Assembly (NCBI GenBank): GCA_949318235.1 | Contig: OX439133.1 | Location: 18,882,720-18,946,719, forward strand | Source of the DNA: Ecdyonurus torrentis | Taxonomy: Eukaryota; Arthropoda; Insecta; Ephemeroptera; Heptageniidae | Direction: 5' to 3' | DNA: 64,000 nucleotides | In this document: piece by piece, positions 23,929 through 52,707 of the stretch | Layout: each line of letters opens with the position of its first letter | How positions within the stretch are numbered: the first letter of the stretch is position 1 | Made by a program: the position numbers and the translations under genes | Notes under the pieces: model-generated | What the model was told of the DNA's origin: nothing | Databases searched by the model: none | Seen by the model: the letters and a program-made list of their open reading frames with translations, nothing else

Positions 23929-23984
<56 letters not shown>
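23929..23984. repeat. (TA)n array
   Basis: Adjoins the left end of the element at 23987; a second TA run (25368-25396) adjoins its right end, consistent with insertion into a TA microsatellite. Confidence 0.9.
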
Positions 23985-23986
<2 letters not shown>

Positions 23987-23989
<3 letters not shown>

Positions 23990-25364
23990 GGTGTCCGTAA
24001 AGTCTTTGAGGATGTTTAAACATAAAGAAAACACACAAGACTTAACGTAAAATTAACTTTTTATACATCAAATTAAAGCTTAGATTTTAACAATTTTAAA
24101 AATTTAAACAGTTTTAAAATCAAATAATTATTAACTTTACTAGAGGAGAAAAAGCAAAAAGTGAGATTTTGTCAAAAGAATTTTCCTTTTTTCCTTTTTT
24201 TTTTTTTTTTTTTTTTCTTGAAACTTTACATTATGGTATTCTTACGTGGGCTCCGTTGGCTTCGCAGCATCGTCCAGACGAACTTCTAGCTCGCAACACA
24301 CATTGTGGAGCATTTGCGGCGTGATGGAGTGGATGGTGGCGATGATCCTCTGCTTCCGCTCTGGCTTGTCATTCACTGGTGTTTTGAAGTTTGAAGACTT
24401 TATCCTTGACGTAGCCCCAGAGGAAGAAATCTGGGGGGGGGGGGGAGGGGGGGCTGAGGTCAAGTGATTTTAAAGGGCTATGCAATATGTCTGTCTTGAC
24501 CAGTCCAACTACCTGGAAACACCGTACTAAGCGTGGCTCTGACATTATGTGCCCAATGTGGTGGAGCATCATCTGCTGGAAGATGAGATCATGACCCCAC
24601 TCTGCCTGTGCTTGAAGCAGCTGAGTGATTGCATTATTCTCTAGCATATCCAGGTAATTATCTCATTGGACCAGAATGATCAGCCCACTCATCTTCCAAG
24701 ATCAAACAGTTAGGAGGGATAATAACCTGGATATGCTAGATAATTTTGCGATCCCTCAGCTGCTTCAAGCACAGGCAGAATGGGGTCAAAACGGTGCTCC
24801 ATTACATTGGGTACATAATGTCAGAAACACGCTTAGTACGGTGTTTCCAGGTAGTTGGATTGGTCGAGATGGACCTATTGCATGGGCCCTTAAAATATTG
24901 ACCTCAACCTTCCACCCCCCCCCCCCCCCCGATTTATTCCTCTGGGGCTACGTCAAGGATAAAGTCTTCCAAACACCAGTGAATGACAAGCCAGAGCTGA
25001 AGCAGAAGATCATCGCCACCATCCAGTCCTTCACGCCGCAAATACTCCATAATGTGTGGCGCGAGCAAGAAGTTCGTCTGGACGTCTGTCACGCATGTAC
25101 GGTGCCCACGTAAGGATACAATAATGTATAGAGTTTCAAAAAAATTAAAAAAAAAAATTTGAAAAAAAAGGAATTTTTTTTGACAAAGTCTCACTTTTTG
25201 CTTTTTCTCCTCTAGTAAAGTTAATAATTATTTGATTTTAAAACTGTTTAAATTTTCAAAATTGTATAAATCCAAGCTTTAATTTGATGTATAAAAAGTT
25301 AATTTTACGTTAAGGCTTGTGTGGTTTCTTTATGTTTAAACATCTCAAAGACTTAACGGACACC

Positions 25365-25367
<3 letters not shown>
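23987..25367. mobile_element. Tail-to-tail mariner-type relic
   Basis: CAGGGTGTCCGTAAAGTCTTTGAG and its near-perfect inverse bound two arms of about 690 nt. Each arm carries a decayed 3' part of one DDE transposase, reading inward to outward: minus strand about 24647-24242 and plus strand about 24676-25113. Recognisable motifs are DFFLWGYVKDKVF, PVNDKPE, QNGAPLHW (Asp of the usual QDGAPPHW is Asn) and FPGSWIGRDGP. C/G homopolymers break both frames. The palindrome is made of two copies of one transposon end. Confidence 0.8.
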
Positions 25368-25398
<31 letters not shown>

Positions 25399-25521
25399 GT
25401 GGTGGTTACATTCTCTCAATACTTTAGAAACCTATTTAATTCCATTAATATAAGTTTTTAAAATAAATTAAACAGAAAATTAAAGGTTCAATTTGTTTTT
25501 AATATTAATTTTAATGCTTAC

Positions 25522-25617
25522 CTTCTGAATGCATATATCCCCAGCCACTTATACTAGCTATTGTACCAGCAGGAACATCCAAATCGGAAGTTGATAATGC
25601 AATACTTTTAATAAGTG
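25522..25617 (-). pseudogene. SP3 E5: GWG exon
   Basis: 96 nt, same length as SP2 E5. Encodes LIKSIALSTSDLDVPAG and ISGWGYMHSE; donor GTAAGC. Confidence 0.8.
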
Positions 25618-25730
25618 CTGCAATGTATTGAAAATTATATATATAAATATATTATATATATAACATATATATTATAATTGCTTTTTTCAATTTTTATGAC
25701 ATTATAAGAATAAAAGTCCTTTAATATTAC

Positions 25731-25890
25731 TAGAGAATTGAATGGAGATTTCATTTTCAGTAAGGCAATATCAAAATCACTGCTGCCTGTAGTGTAGTCC
25801 AAGTGAATAATTTTCTCAGAAATGCTGTGTATGGTTCCTCCTTGTAAACGAAGTACAGAACCAGCTTTTACAGTTATTGATGAAAGAGCG
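25731..25890 (-). pseudogene. SP3 E4: Asp102 exon, one base short
   Basis: Encodes VKAGSVLRLQGGTIH and SDFDIALLKMKSPFNSL. At 160 nt it breaks the phase shared by SP2, SP4 and SP5 (161 nt). No phase-1 GT donor is found downstream before the in-frame stop. Confidence 0.78.
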
Positions 25891-26221
25891 CTGAAATAAT
25901 AACAAAGTAAAAGGAGAATAATCAACATTAGTTTTTTTAATAGTGGTCATCGTTTTATTAATCTTACCGAAAACGCGATCTTTAAATTTTAATTTTTAAT
26001 GCCCTGAAAGCAAAAGCCGTTTATTGATTTAAAACCTACGTCACAGCCTCTCACTCTAGCTTGGCGTCAGCTGAAATTACTCTTACTCTTATATTTGCAT
26101 AACTTATTTTACTACATATCTGTAGCCGTAAAAATCATTTTGTATAACACACAAACACTTTTGGCAAATTTCTCATTTAGTGAATTACATAATCTATTTA
26201 TAATACTGCAATGAAAAATTA

Positions 26222-26899
<678 letters not shown>

Positions 26900-27010
26900 T
26901 TATTCTTACGAGAAAATGCAATAATTAATAATATATTTGAATTCTTATGTAAAAAGTTGAGAATTTACGCGTCATTGTCAACAGGCTTTTGATTAATAAA
27001 CAATGCTCAC

Positions 27011-27054
27011 CCAAATCCAAGTAACATTCAAGATTTTCATTATGTTGACAGAAA
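27011..27054 (-). pseudogene. SP3 E2: start codon exon
   Basis: Acceptor tttag|, 14-nt leader, ATG and MKILNVTWIW (10 codons, one fewer than paralogues), donor GTGAGC. Confidence 0.75.
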
Positions 27055-27114
27055 CTAAAGAAATGAAAATATCATAAAATTGATATATTACTGTTAAACC
27101 ACGCTTAATGTTAA

Positions 27115-27335
27115 TGAGCTTTTATGTTATTGCCCTATCTAAAAAACGATCCCTTGTTGTTTGTAGTTCAAATTTCCGCCACAACAATCGAAAATAAACA
27201 AATGTTATATTTGGCGCCACCGTCGCGGCCAACACCATTTGGCCGAGACGGTGGCGCCACTGTTACATTTGTTTATTGTTGTGGTAAAAATTTGAACTAC
27301 AGACATTAAGGGATCGTTTTTTCAACAATAGCTTC
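27115..27335. mobile_element. GGCGCCA palindromic MITE, fuller copy
   Basis: Arms pair over gatccctt, tagttcaaattt, ccacaacaat, aataaacaaatgtta and ggcgccac, with the loop at ggccaacaccatttggcc. Related pieces at 1800-1935 and 48880-48985. Confidence 0.65.
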
Positions 27336-28559
27336 CTATCCTGTATGTTTATCCGTGTGTTAAACATATAGTTTTGTTATTTTATTCTGAAGAAAAGTTC
27401 AAATGATTTACCTTGTCAGTAAGATTTAAATTGTAATCCATTATACAATGAATTTCTTATTGAAATATATATTTTTTTTTACATTTTTTTACATACTTTT
27501 CCTTTTAAAATCAATAATTTTAGAAATTAAAAAGCAGTTTGAAATGAATTATTATACGAAATCATAAAAAAAGTTTGAGTTTGTTTTCTTCAATATCTAA
27601 TGTAATTCATTAAAAAAAAAAAAAAAAAAAAAAAAAAGGAAAGGAAAGGAAAAAGAAAAAAACAAACAAAAAACCGTTATATAAGTTCTTTGAAAAAGTC
27701 TGTAAAATATTTTTTATTTTATTGTATAACATAATTATTTTACACCTTCAAATACATAAGTTATATTTTAAATAATAATTAAAATAAAGTTTTTTGAGCA
27801 AAAAAAAAAAAAGAAAAAAAGAAGAAGAAGAAGAAGAAGAAAAGAAGAAGTGTACAGACATGAGAATATTTAGTGTGACAAAATTTTAGAAATATGCTTA
27901 AATGATAAATTATACGCAGACCCTATCTAGTTATAAATCCATATGAATAAATTATTATAAAAATAAAGCTAATGATTTCTTAACATTGCTTGTTTTAAAA
28001 TAATAATTACAATAATAAAACCTACAACTTTTAACGTCCCTTAAATCATACAAATAATGGTAACAAAAAGTCTAAATTTAAGCAAACATATTAAGAAATA
28101 CTATTTATTAATTGTATTGATTAATTATTATTATTATTAAATAGAGCTTAAAAATAGTCTTTAGACTATTGCCACTATTGACAATATTGAGACCTTTAGG
28201 TGTTTTAGTAAAAATGTTCACAAATCACATGATTTTAAGCCTATGTACAAAACTGAGGAAAAAGATTGTGTAGTGACTTTATTAGTCTTCATGACTATTT
28301 TAGACTTTTCATACAATTTTGTCTTTTTTCGATGTTTTTCGCTATTTCTAACAAAAATATTGTGTAAAAGGAAACATATGAATTCAGATACGTTAAACTA
28401 ATAAAACATGCTAATAAAATCACTAAATTCACTATTGAATTAAATATAAATTTGAAAGACCATTTCCCGTCTATTTTTCAAATTTGTATACTATGTTGAG
28501 GAGAAAAGACTATTTTTTTACGTTCTCTAATGAATAAAATATATAACAAACCTTTTTTC

Positions 28560-28700
28560 TATGAAATCTGAATCAAATACTATATTTAATGTTTTTATAT
28601 TTTGTATAGGCCTATTTACTCATTTTTCCCCCTTTTTTGTACACACAATGTGTTATCATTCCTAAAAATGTAGAAGGCTAAAGTAATTATGTTAAAAAAT
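28560..28700 (-). promoter_or_regulatory. SP3 upstream region, decayed promoter homologue
   Basis: The stretch agaaggctaaagtaattatg is shared with the region just upstream of the SP2 TATA box (about 16738). A TATA-like box (TATAAAA at 28599-28593) is present, but no matching initiator or GTAAATATT donor follows. Confidence 0.3.
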
Positions 28701-28926
28701 AATTAACGAGTTCAAACATGTAAGCTTATAAACAATTTTTGCTCTATTTTTTTTTTTTTTTTTTTTTTTTGTTACACAGCAGTTTTTTATATATATATAT
28801 ATTTGACTTTTATTGTGAACATAATAAAAAAAAAAAACATGTACAAAATTATCGTGTGTCAAAAAGCACATATAGGTATACTATACATTTTTTTTTTAGT
28901 GTGTGGTTACGTGTACAGTATACATA

Positions 28927-29160
28927 TCGATGCTGTTGCGGCTAAACGACACTTCTACTTTTAACGTGTTTGCTTTCTTTCACGCATCTACGTTTATCAC
29001 GACAACAGGTATAAAACACTTCTACACCTGATTTCCCATGTAGATATTATATTTTTACCTGATGTCACGATAAATGTAGATGCGTGTTTCTATGACTGTC
29101 GATCATGACAGTGTAATCCCTCTAAAAGTAGAAAAGTGATTTAGCCGAAAGCATTGCGAT
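28927..29160. mobile_element. TCGATG palindromic MITE, copy 1
   Basis: Starts after TA with tcgatgctgttgcggctaaa and contains inverted tacgtttatcacgacaac/gtcacgataaatgta. The right end is degraded. A better copy is at 45949-46226. Confidence 0.6.
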
Positions 29161-29356
29161 GGCTCCGCAGAAAACTGAACTATCTCAACGCACCTCAAAT
29201 TTGGAACATCTGCGCTCTCCGCTTCTCCCAAAATTGAAGCATATAATGTTGCGCTGGTAAGAGATGCATCAAATTAAGAAGAGGCGGAGAGTGCAGATGT
29301 TCCAAATTTAAGGCGCGTGAAGACTATAGATAGTTGAGTTTTCCGTGGAGCCATCG
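29157..29356. mobile_element. 200-bp hairpin element
   Basis: Cgatggctccgcagaaaact and its inverse bound the element; tttggaacatctgc and ctctccgc pair internally. Abuts the preceding MITE. Confidence 0.6.
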
Positions 29357-31751
29357 TTGATATTATGCCTTTAACCAAACACAATCTCTTGGGAAACATA
29401 CTAAAAAAATTATAATAATAATAAAAACAACAACTTACTTTTCAAAATTATAATATTAATTACTATTACCTTAATCATTTAAGGGGGTAGGTGACCGATT
29501 GATATATCACAAACTAGGACGGTTGCGAATAATAATAATAACACAAAGTAAAGAAGAAATGTTACTTAAAAATTTAGTTATGTCAAACATGTGAAAACAC
29601 GATCAAATACTTAAGTTATTACACTTATATTAAGTTATTACACTTTATTATAAAAAGTTATAATAAAATATATAAGTAAAATTTATTGTTATATACAACA
29701 GAGAATAAAAGAGGGGAGGCCACCTGTGATGTCATTTATGCTTTTATTTTTAGATTGTCATCGTTTACTGACGTAATAACCGTTCATTCTACAATATTTA
29801 ATGCATTGCAAAACTGTGTACAAGCTTTTAAACGCGTTTTTTTTTTTCGTATATGTATTGAGGACATCTGATATTCGTAAGAGTACTTTAGGCACGCAGT
29901 AACTTTTATTATACAAACATTGCGGCCTCTTTTTGCAGTTGAGTAAGATTATATGTTTTATAGTTGAATACATCAAATTTGGTGAATATTTAAGGTTGTT
30001 ATAACTACATTATCACACTTTAAAAACTTTGTTAGCAATAAACGGGTAGTTTTTCAAAGGGTTTAAGTGTTGATATTTATCGTTTCAAATCTCAACTCTA
30101 ATTTTTTTAAAACCCAACGCTTAAGTACAATATCACTTCAAACGTTGATTTATTAGCATAAATAGAGTTAACAAAAAACGTCAATTTTCAACGGTATAAA
30201 CGTTGTTCTCCACCGAATTAGAAAAAAATATATAACTTAATTTACACAATTTTCAGTGTTCTACAAGAAAAATTAAAAAAGGCATCAGAATAAATATATA
30301 TATTTTTTTTTTATTCTTTAACTAGAATCAACGATTTTTTTTTATTATTTCTGCTCAAAAAGAGCTTTTTTATTTCGAAAAATTACCAACCAGATAGAAA
30401 TTCTATAGCATTTTTTGATATAAGATGTAACTAAATTTTTTATACTTCAATCAGTCATTCAATAAATTTATTATATAGTAATATATTAATGACCAAATGA
30501 CTTTGGTTCATTTTCATCTAATTATAATTCAGCGTTTATTATAAACATTTGTGACGTCACTCGTAAGTGTTAAATATCTACTATAAAAGCATGACAAAAC
30601 TGTGTACAAGCTTTTCAACGTTTAAAACGTCTAATATACACGTCTATTTTTTAGTTTGCTGTAGGGATTAAATCACATTTATCTTGTAAATTTATTTTAA
30701 ATAAATATTTTACGTTGTATGATGTGTATTTGCTAACCAAAAAATTACATTCCGCAGCATATCATACAGAGATTTTTTTCTATAATTATTTGTATCCTAT
30801 ACGTAAAAACCCAAATAGACATCTATGTCACTAATTATATAAAAAAAATTGTATTGTTATATTATTTACCAGGATGTAATATGTAAAGCATATCTATCTG
30901 CTTGATTCATATATTTTTTATGTGTGTGTTCTGATGTAATGACATTTTTTTCTTCTATAGGGACACTAAAAATATACGCATTAAAGCTTTCTGGGCATTT
31001 AATTATACTAAGATAATTGTTTATTTATTTTGTCAATATTTTGTTCGTTAATAATTATTTCCATTCTTTTAATTATTCTTTGAAGCGTTTACTTAATCTT
31101 GCGTTCATTTTTCATTCATTTTATGTATTTTTTAACAATATATCAATTCAAATCAGATATATTTAAATATATACCATACTTACCAATCGCAAACCTCATT
31201 CGAAAACACCTTCTCAAGTTAACGGTAGTGCTTGGCACGTGATAGATTGCCTTGAAAGCAATGTAGGTTAAATTGAAGTTAAAAAAAATCAACAATATTG
31301 CTAAATTAAAATTTTTATTAATGGCAAGATATAATTGCGTTTTACTTTTTGTAATTACTTTTTGATTTGCAATTTTTGACCATTGCCAATTTTTTTTATG
31401 TTTTGATTGGAAATTCAATATAGACTTTATTATTTTATTGTTTTGATATGCAGTATATACTGCAAGTTATATTAATTGATTTTATATTATTGTAGAATAT
31501 TAGATGCAATTATATTTATCTTTTAACAGTTAAATAAATTGTGTTTTTGCTATCACATCAATTACATATACGTTTAGTATGAAAAAATAAAACTGCACTT
31601 TTTGTAATAAAATATAATATTTACTTAAAGTATTAAATATAACAAGCCTTTGTTTTCTACATTCTTTTATAAATAAATGGTGAATTAATAATAAACTTAT
31701 ATAATTGTATTGCTTGTATTCCAGAATATAATGTGAAAAAATATAAATTAG

Positions 31752-32140
31752 AACTGTAAATTAAAACTGGGTTAAGCACCCGCACGGGCTTAAATCTTCG
31801 GGTGCTGTTTTTTTTTTTTTTTTTTTTGAAAATGATCAACCTTGGTTTTGAGCTTTGAGCTCGAAAAAGAGCTATTTAGAAGTAAGCTCGTAAATGACTC
31901 GTGAAAAAAACGAACTTTTGAAAATAAATCCATCTAAAGAAAAAAATTTGCAGAAAGCAAAGAAAAAAAAATTGTAATTTTTGTTTACAATGGTGTTTTT
32001 AATATTCTATCATGAAAAAATAGGCTGTTGAGAATATTATTAAAATTATTTTATTTTATCTATCACTTTTACCCTTCAAAAACAAGTTTTTTAATGAAAA
32101 TGAAGCTTTTTTCTTCACAGGTTCATAGGTTTTGATGCTC
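31752..32140. mobile_element. GAGCTGTAAA element, truncated copy 2
   Basis: Matches the left part of 5996-6523 (gcacccgcacgggct, cttcgggtgct, gctcgtaaatgactcgtgaa, gcagaaagcaaagaaa). The right end is missing. Confidence 0.5.
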
Positions 32141-33159
32141 ATTTTTTCTTAAGATGGCGTTGTTGTTATTGAATATTTTTTTAAACACTTAAAAATAAAA
32201 ATAAAAACTTAGTATAATTCAATATTTTATTTGTGTATTTCATTTAGTATATTTGAAAAATTCATTTGAAATATTGCGACGTGTGGTGACAATTTCATTT
32301 GTAATACGTGGTGCTGGCGTGACAAGTTCACTTGAAATACTCAAGCTCGAGTGATAATTTGTTTAGAACATTCGCGAGTAGCCTTGATAAGTCCACTAGG
32401 CACTCGCGCTTGGTCTGTATTAGTTTCTTTTGTGCTTAACTTCCGTGATAGAGACGATATATATATATATATATTATATATATTAAATAATTATATATAT
32501 TTCATATTGATTATATTTATCATATACATTTCACGCAGCTATAGGAAGCCGTATAGTAGTTCATTATAAATAAATTTATTTACACCTTTTTAATTTTTAA
32601 ACGTGAGTTTGATAAGTCTCAATATGAATAACCAGTGAGCCGTTGAGATGCCTACTTCTGAAGCTTCATTATGATAAAGTTTATTATAAAGCAAATATAA
32701 CGAAGCAGATGAAGGGAAACCCCTCTTTAATAGCTTTATTTTATTACCGCTTCATCATTGCTCTAAAAGTAAAGTTAGAAGTGAAATAAGAAACTTTTAA
32801 CGGCTTCAAATCATTTTCCGCTTCCTACTTCCAACCGTAAAATTGAAGTGACGTTAAACTAAAAAAAAAAAAATACATATATATATATAACAAAATTAAA
32901 AAATCTCAACTTCACTTTGCTTGTTTATAAAGTGAAGCTAAAAAGAGCTTCCTCTCGCTTCACCTAATAAAAAATTAATTCACATGTCTATGTTGTTAAC
33001 AATTAAACAACATAAAGACATTTTGTAATAGCCAAAAGTAGATATATAAGCAAATAATTCAAGTTTAAAACTCACAGTTTTATTTGCATAATATATCTTA
33101 ATTCTAAGGATAGTTTGTATAAAAATGGAAAAACAATACATTTTTCAGGAATCATTCTC

Positions 33160-33165
33160 TTTATT
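33160..33165 (-). terminator. SP4 poly(A) signal AATAAA
   Basis: 62 nt past the SP4 stop on the minus strand; SP5 has the equivalent at 56861. Confidence 0.6.
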
Positions 33166-33226
33166 GAAGCAATTTTTTTTATTATTATTATTTTTTTTTT
33201 GCAAAAATTAACAGCTTTTCAGAATT

Positions 33227-47359
<14,133 letters not shown>

Positions 47360-47756
47360 GTTAATTATGTACAAATTGTCAGGGCTTTTATACTCATACC
47401 AACCTTTTTTTGCTGTTTAAAATATTTTATAATTCATATAAATTTACAAGGCTACAATAATTATCTCACATACTATTATATAAATAATTACTGCATTAAA
47501 TCCTGTAATTATCTCATGGATTTTTGATATATATGAAAATATATATAATTTATGTTGGTTTGTTTGTTACGCTACGCTTATTATTATAATTATCTAAATA
47601 TGTAACAATTGTATTTTTTTCAAGTATAAATTTTAACTGTACTATGCTTTTATGTCACAGGGAAAATATAAAGCAAAAATGTTCTGTGATAATAATCGTT
47701 GATAATTTTTTTTTATATAGAATACTTTTTCGAAACGTTTCTTACACACTAAAAAA

Positions 47757-48680
<924 letters not shown>

Positions 48681-49009
48681 CTTTCATAGTCCTTTGCACT
48701 ACGGTCCTTATACGCTTAAAAAGAATAAATTACGTAATTTATGCTGTATTTATGTCGTTGTGGCATAAATAATTATAAATTAGAACAACATAAATAATTA
48801 TAATGTACACATAATAAGTATGCTATGTATCATAGGAATTATGCAGTGCGTAGCCTCTTCAGTCAGATTACAGCGCCACTTTTATACGTAATTTTGCATT
48901 CTTGCATTGTTGCGGCGAAAATTTGAATTACATCATTAACGAATCGTTTTTTCAACAATAGCTTCCTATCCTGTTTATATTTCCATGCCCCAGAAAAAGA
49001 ACGAGGCAT

Positions 49010-49215
49010 AAAATATGTCCAAAGTTGACTCCAAATGAGGATCTAGGTTCTACCAGAAATTTTACTTTGTCTATGTTGACCTTTTAAATAATGGTAAAAA
49101 CAAAATGTAATTTTGATTTATATTAAAACAAATAAACTTTAAGAAACTAAAATTTCTGGTGGGACCCAGACTCTTATTTGGAGTCAACTTTGGGCACATT
49201 TTTTACCTCGTTCTT
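49010..49215. mobile_element. Hairpin repeat
   Basis: Ccaaagttgactccaaatga and aaaatgtaattttga regions pair with gtttggagtcaactttgg-type inverse near 49180; ends gaacgaggc and cctcgttc. Confidence 0.5.
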
Positions 49216-50181
49216 TCCACTTAATTATTAAAATATTAAATTATTGTTGTGTTTTAATAATTCTGAGTCAATAAATTCAAAGTTAATACCCTTATTTCCA
49301 CATGGTAAGCCCTCGATATCGGGCCAAAATTAACATAAAACTAATGCTTACCCTTGCCAGTGATCGATCTGATGACCCTTGCCAGAGACAAATGCTGATT
49401 TTGTGAAGTTGTCTATTTGTTTGTCTGTTACGTGGAATATCGAATAGTATCAGTTTTTGTTATCATTATATATACATGTATATTATTACTATATAATAAT
49501 ATATATTTTTTTTTGACGTTTGTTTTATACAATGTTTGAACGTATCTGCTCTTGGGTATATTATTAAAAGAATTGCAAATAATAATATATTAGCAAAACC
49601 CTTTATTTTTAATTCTTCAGATCCTCATCATTCCCCGACTTTTTAAAAATTATTTCAGTGTCGTATATTTTAACCACGTTTTTGTGCGGCTCTCAGAATG
49701 AAAAAAATATGTGTTTTTTTGCCAAAAATATTTTCATGCTTTTGCGGACCCCTACCCAAATAAGAATTCTCAAAATAGTGTTAAAAATCTTGTAAACTCA
49801 GGGGCGTTTTCTGGTTAAATTTTTAATATTTTTTTTCGCAATATTATCTATTTTTTATTAAATAATCTGATATCCAATCAGTACACTGTATTGTATACTG
49901 GGACTAAAGAGGATAAATATGTAATCACATATTACTAGATTTTCAAATTGATTACAAATAATTTCGCAAGTCTGGGCTTTTGTTTTTTTAGTGATATACT
50001 ATTTTATACAATATAAATGCATCAAAATATTATGAATATAAGCCCTTGAATTTATTTTCAACTATACTTACTAGTAATCATATACTAATCGTAATTCCTA
50101 TAATTTTTAGTTTTTAAAAAAATTTAATATTACAAATAATTTGAATTTACCTGTTTACAAAACATGTTATTATGAACATGC

Positions 50182-50407
<226 letters not shown>

Positions 50408-50524
50408 CAAGAAGAATTATATGGCAAATGAAGCAACTACTATCTTACTTAAATAAAAAGCAAACTTAATATGATAGGTAATAATATATGGAAATTCTGT
50501 GTCTATATTGAAATATTTATTAAT

Positions 50525-50768
50525 GAAGGGCACACCGAGCTGCCTAGTGGTGAAGGCAGCTGATTCGTAACTGTGTACTCCTTACCGCGGTTCGAGCCTA
50601 GGGTGCGCACGTGAAGTGTGACATCGCAACATGTTGCACGATACATGTTTACGTGCATTTCATGACGACGCACAGTATTCGGGAGGTGCATGATTGATGT
50701 GATTGCACCGACCACCCTGCCTAGATGTTTCCTGCTTAGCTCTAGGTCAGCCAATCACTGTCAATGAG
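50525..50768 (+). repeat. tRNA-derived SINE-like repeat, copy 2
   Basis: Head (about 50529-50608) has acceptor-like GCACACC/GGTGCGC, hairpin gctgcctagtggtgaaggcagc (A-box region) and GGTTCGAGCC (B box of pol III promoters). The tail matches the reverse complement of 17410-17540. Confidence 0.5.
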
Positions 50769-51169
50769 ATTTACTATACTTTACAGAACAAAAGCTATAG
50801 CATTTGTTTACTTTTTTAATCACTTGAGATAAGAAGCATATTTTCCAAACTTGGTCAAAACTCCCTCTCAAAGATATATTTATTACTTGTAATACTGGTT
50901 AATAATTTGATCATTTATTTTAACAACTTCAGTAACTGAATACCTGGTCATGTAGCTAAAAAATCAGCATTTTTTGTTAGTGCATCAGGCACTTAAAAAC
51001 ATTTAAAATATTTATATTATATTTGCTATGATAAGCAAAATATTAACTTAAATAAACTTACGATATGTAATAGTTAGTCTATTATCACACATTCTCTATA
51101 ATATTTAAGTAATATTATATTTAAATTAAATTAAAATAGCCTAAAAAAAACGAAACACAAAATTAAATG

Positions 51170-51292
51170 TCAAGCTATTGTTAATAACTTGCTAAAATGC
51201 ATTATTTTAGCTACTCATAATAACTCAAAAGTGTCTATCACGAAAAAAAAAAAAAAAAAAATGCATCTGAAGTAATGCACCCTGTTTTTGGG
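51170..51292. mobile_element. TGCATTACTT-family MITE, partial copy 5
   Basis: Right half only (caagctattgttaataacttgc to gaagtaatgcacc), interrupted by poly(A). Confidence 0.45.
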
Positions 51293-52008
51293 TATAAACG
51301 TAAAGTTTAACCTTATATAAAAAACGCATGTAACACTGCATATTTATATAATCGAAAATTCTGCAACTCTGCAATTCTGCGAACTTTCGAAAAAAACATC
51401 CAAAACATTTATGCTAATAATTGAGAAATTTAGCAAAATTACGCATGTTTTCCAAATTTTGTGTTCTATATAGAGTCTAGACTTCTAGAGTGTAGAAATT
51501 ATTTAATGCAATATATTTTTCTGCTGGTTTTTAAAATAACCAATTTTTTTAGTATTATATTAATAATGTTTTAAACATTTTTTATAATATGCTAATTATG
51601 TATAATTTACGTTTTTACGTGTGTATGTTTCAACAAAAAATTACTTTCCAGCACAGTATTTTTTTTTCTTTTTAATTTTTTATTTTTTTGCAAAAAGTAA
51701 TTTCTATAGAATATATCCTTGAACATTCATCATCTATGTAACTTTTTTTTTAGTTGATATTAATGTTATTTATTAAACAGGATGAAACATGTAAATATTA
51801 TCTATATTTGCTATTTAATGCTATTTTTTCTTGTTTTTTCATTGCGCACTGAATATAATGACATAATGTATATCTTTTATTATAATACAATTATTATATA
51901 TTATTATGTTATCTTAAAAAAATATAAATAAAAAAATAAAAAATAATAAAGTTTTAAAACCTTTTTTCACTTACTTATCGTTGTTTTGGTCGTTTTCGTT
52001 TGTTCGAA

Positions 52009-52707
52009 TATTCATTCATTCATTCATTCATTCATTCATTCATTCATTCATTCATTCATTCATTCATTCATTCATTCATTCATTCATTCATTCATTCATT
52101 CATTCATTCATTCATTCATTCATTCATTCATTCATTCATTCATTCATTCATTCATTCATTCATTCATTCATTCATTCATTCATTCATTCATTCATTCATT
52201 CATTCATTCATTCATTCATTCATTCATTCATTCATTCATTCATTCATTCATTCATTCATTCATTCCTTCCTTCCTTCCTTCCTTCCTTCCTTCCTTCCTT
52301 CCTTCCTTCCTTCCTTCCTTCCTTCCTTCCTTCATTCCTTCATTCCTTCATTCCTTCATTCCTTCATTCCTTCATTCCTTCATTCCTTCATTCCTTCATT
52401 CCTTCATTCCTTCATTCCTTCATTCCTTCATTCCTTCATTCCTTCATTCCTTCATTCCTTCATTCCTTCATTCCTTCATTCCTTCATTCCTTCATTCCTT
52501 CATTCCTTCATTCATTCATTCATTCATTCATTCATTCATTCATTCATTCATTCATTCATTCATTCATTCATTCATTCATTCATTCATTCATTCATTCATT
52601 CATTCATTCATTCATTCATTCATTCATTCATTCATTCATTCATTCATTCATTCATTCATTCATTCATTCATTCATTCATTCATTCATTCATTCATTCATT
52701 CATTCAT
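52009..52707. repeat. Compound (CATT)n-(CCTT)n-(CATTCCTT)n-(CATT)n array
   Basis: About 700 nt in blocks: CATT to 52264, CCTT to about 52333, CATTCCTT octamers to about 52508, then CATT again. Open in three frames, giving false 240-306 aa ORFs. Confidence 0.97.

Larger units (their letters stand above)
28700..33150. other. SP3-SP4 intergenic DNA
   Basis: No gene recognised. Contains two hairpin elements (28927-29356), fragments of the TGACGTCA family (about 29760-29840, 30540-30620), a second GAGCTGTAAA element, and plain AT-rich sequence. Confidence 0.45.

Noticed and set aside
24676..25113. Plus-strand 145-aa frame as a host gene
   Set aside because: It is a decayed transposase fragment inside an inverted-repeat element, broken by C homopolymers and without the N-terminal part.
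25635..25731. Alternative donor to rescue the SP3 E4 phase
   Set aside because: No GT in the needed phase before the in-frame stop; a GC donor at AAAAGCAATT is too weak to accept.
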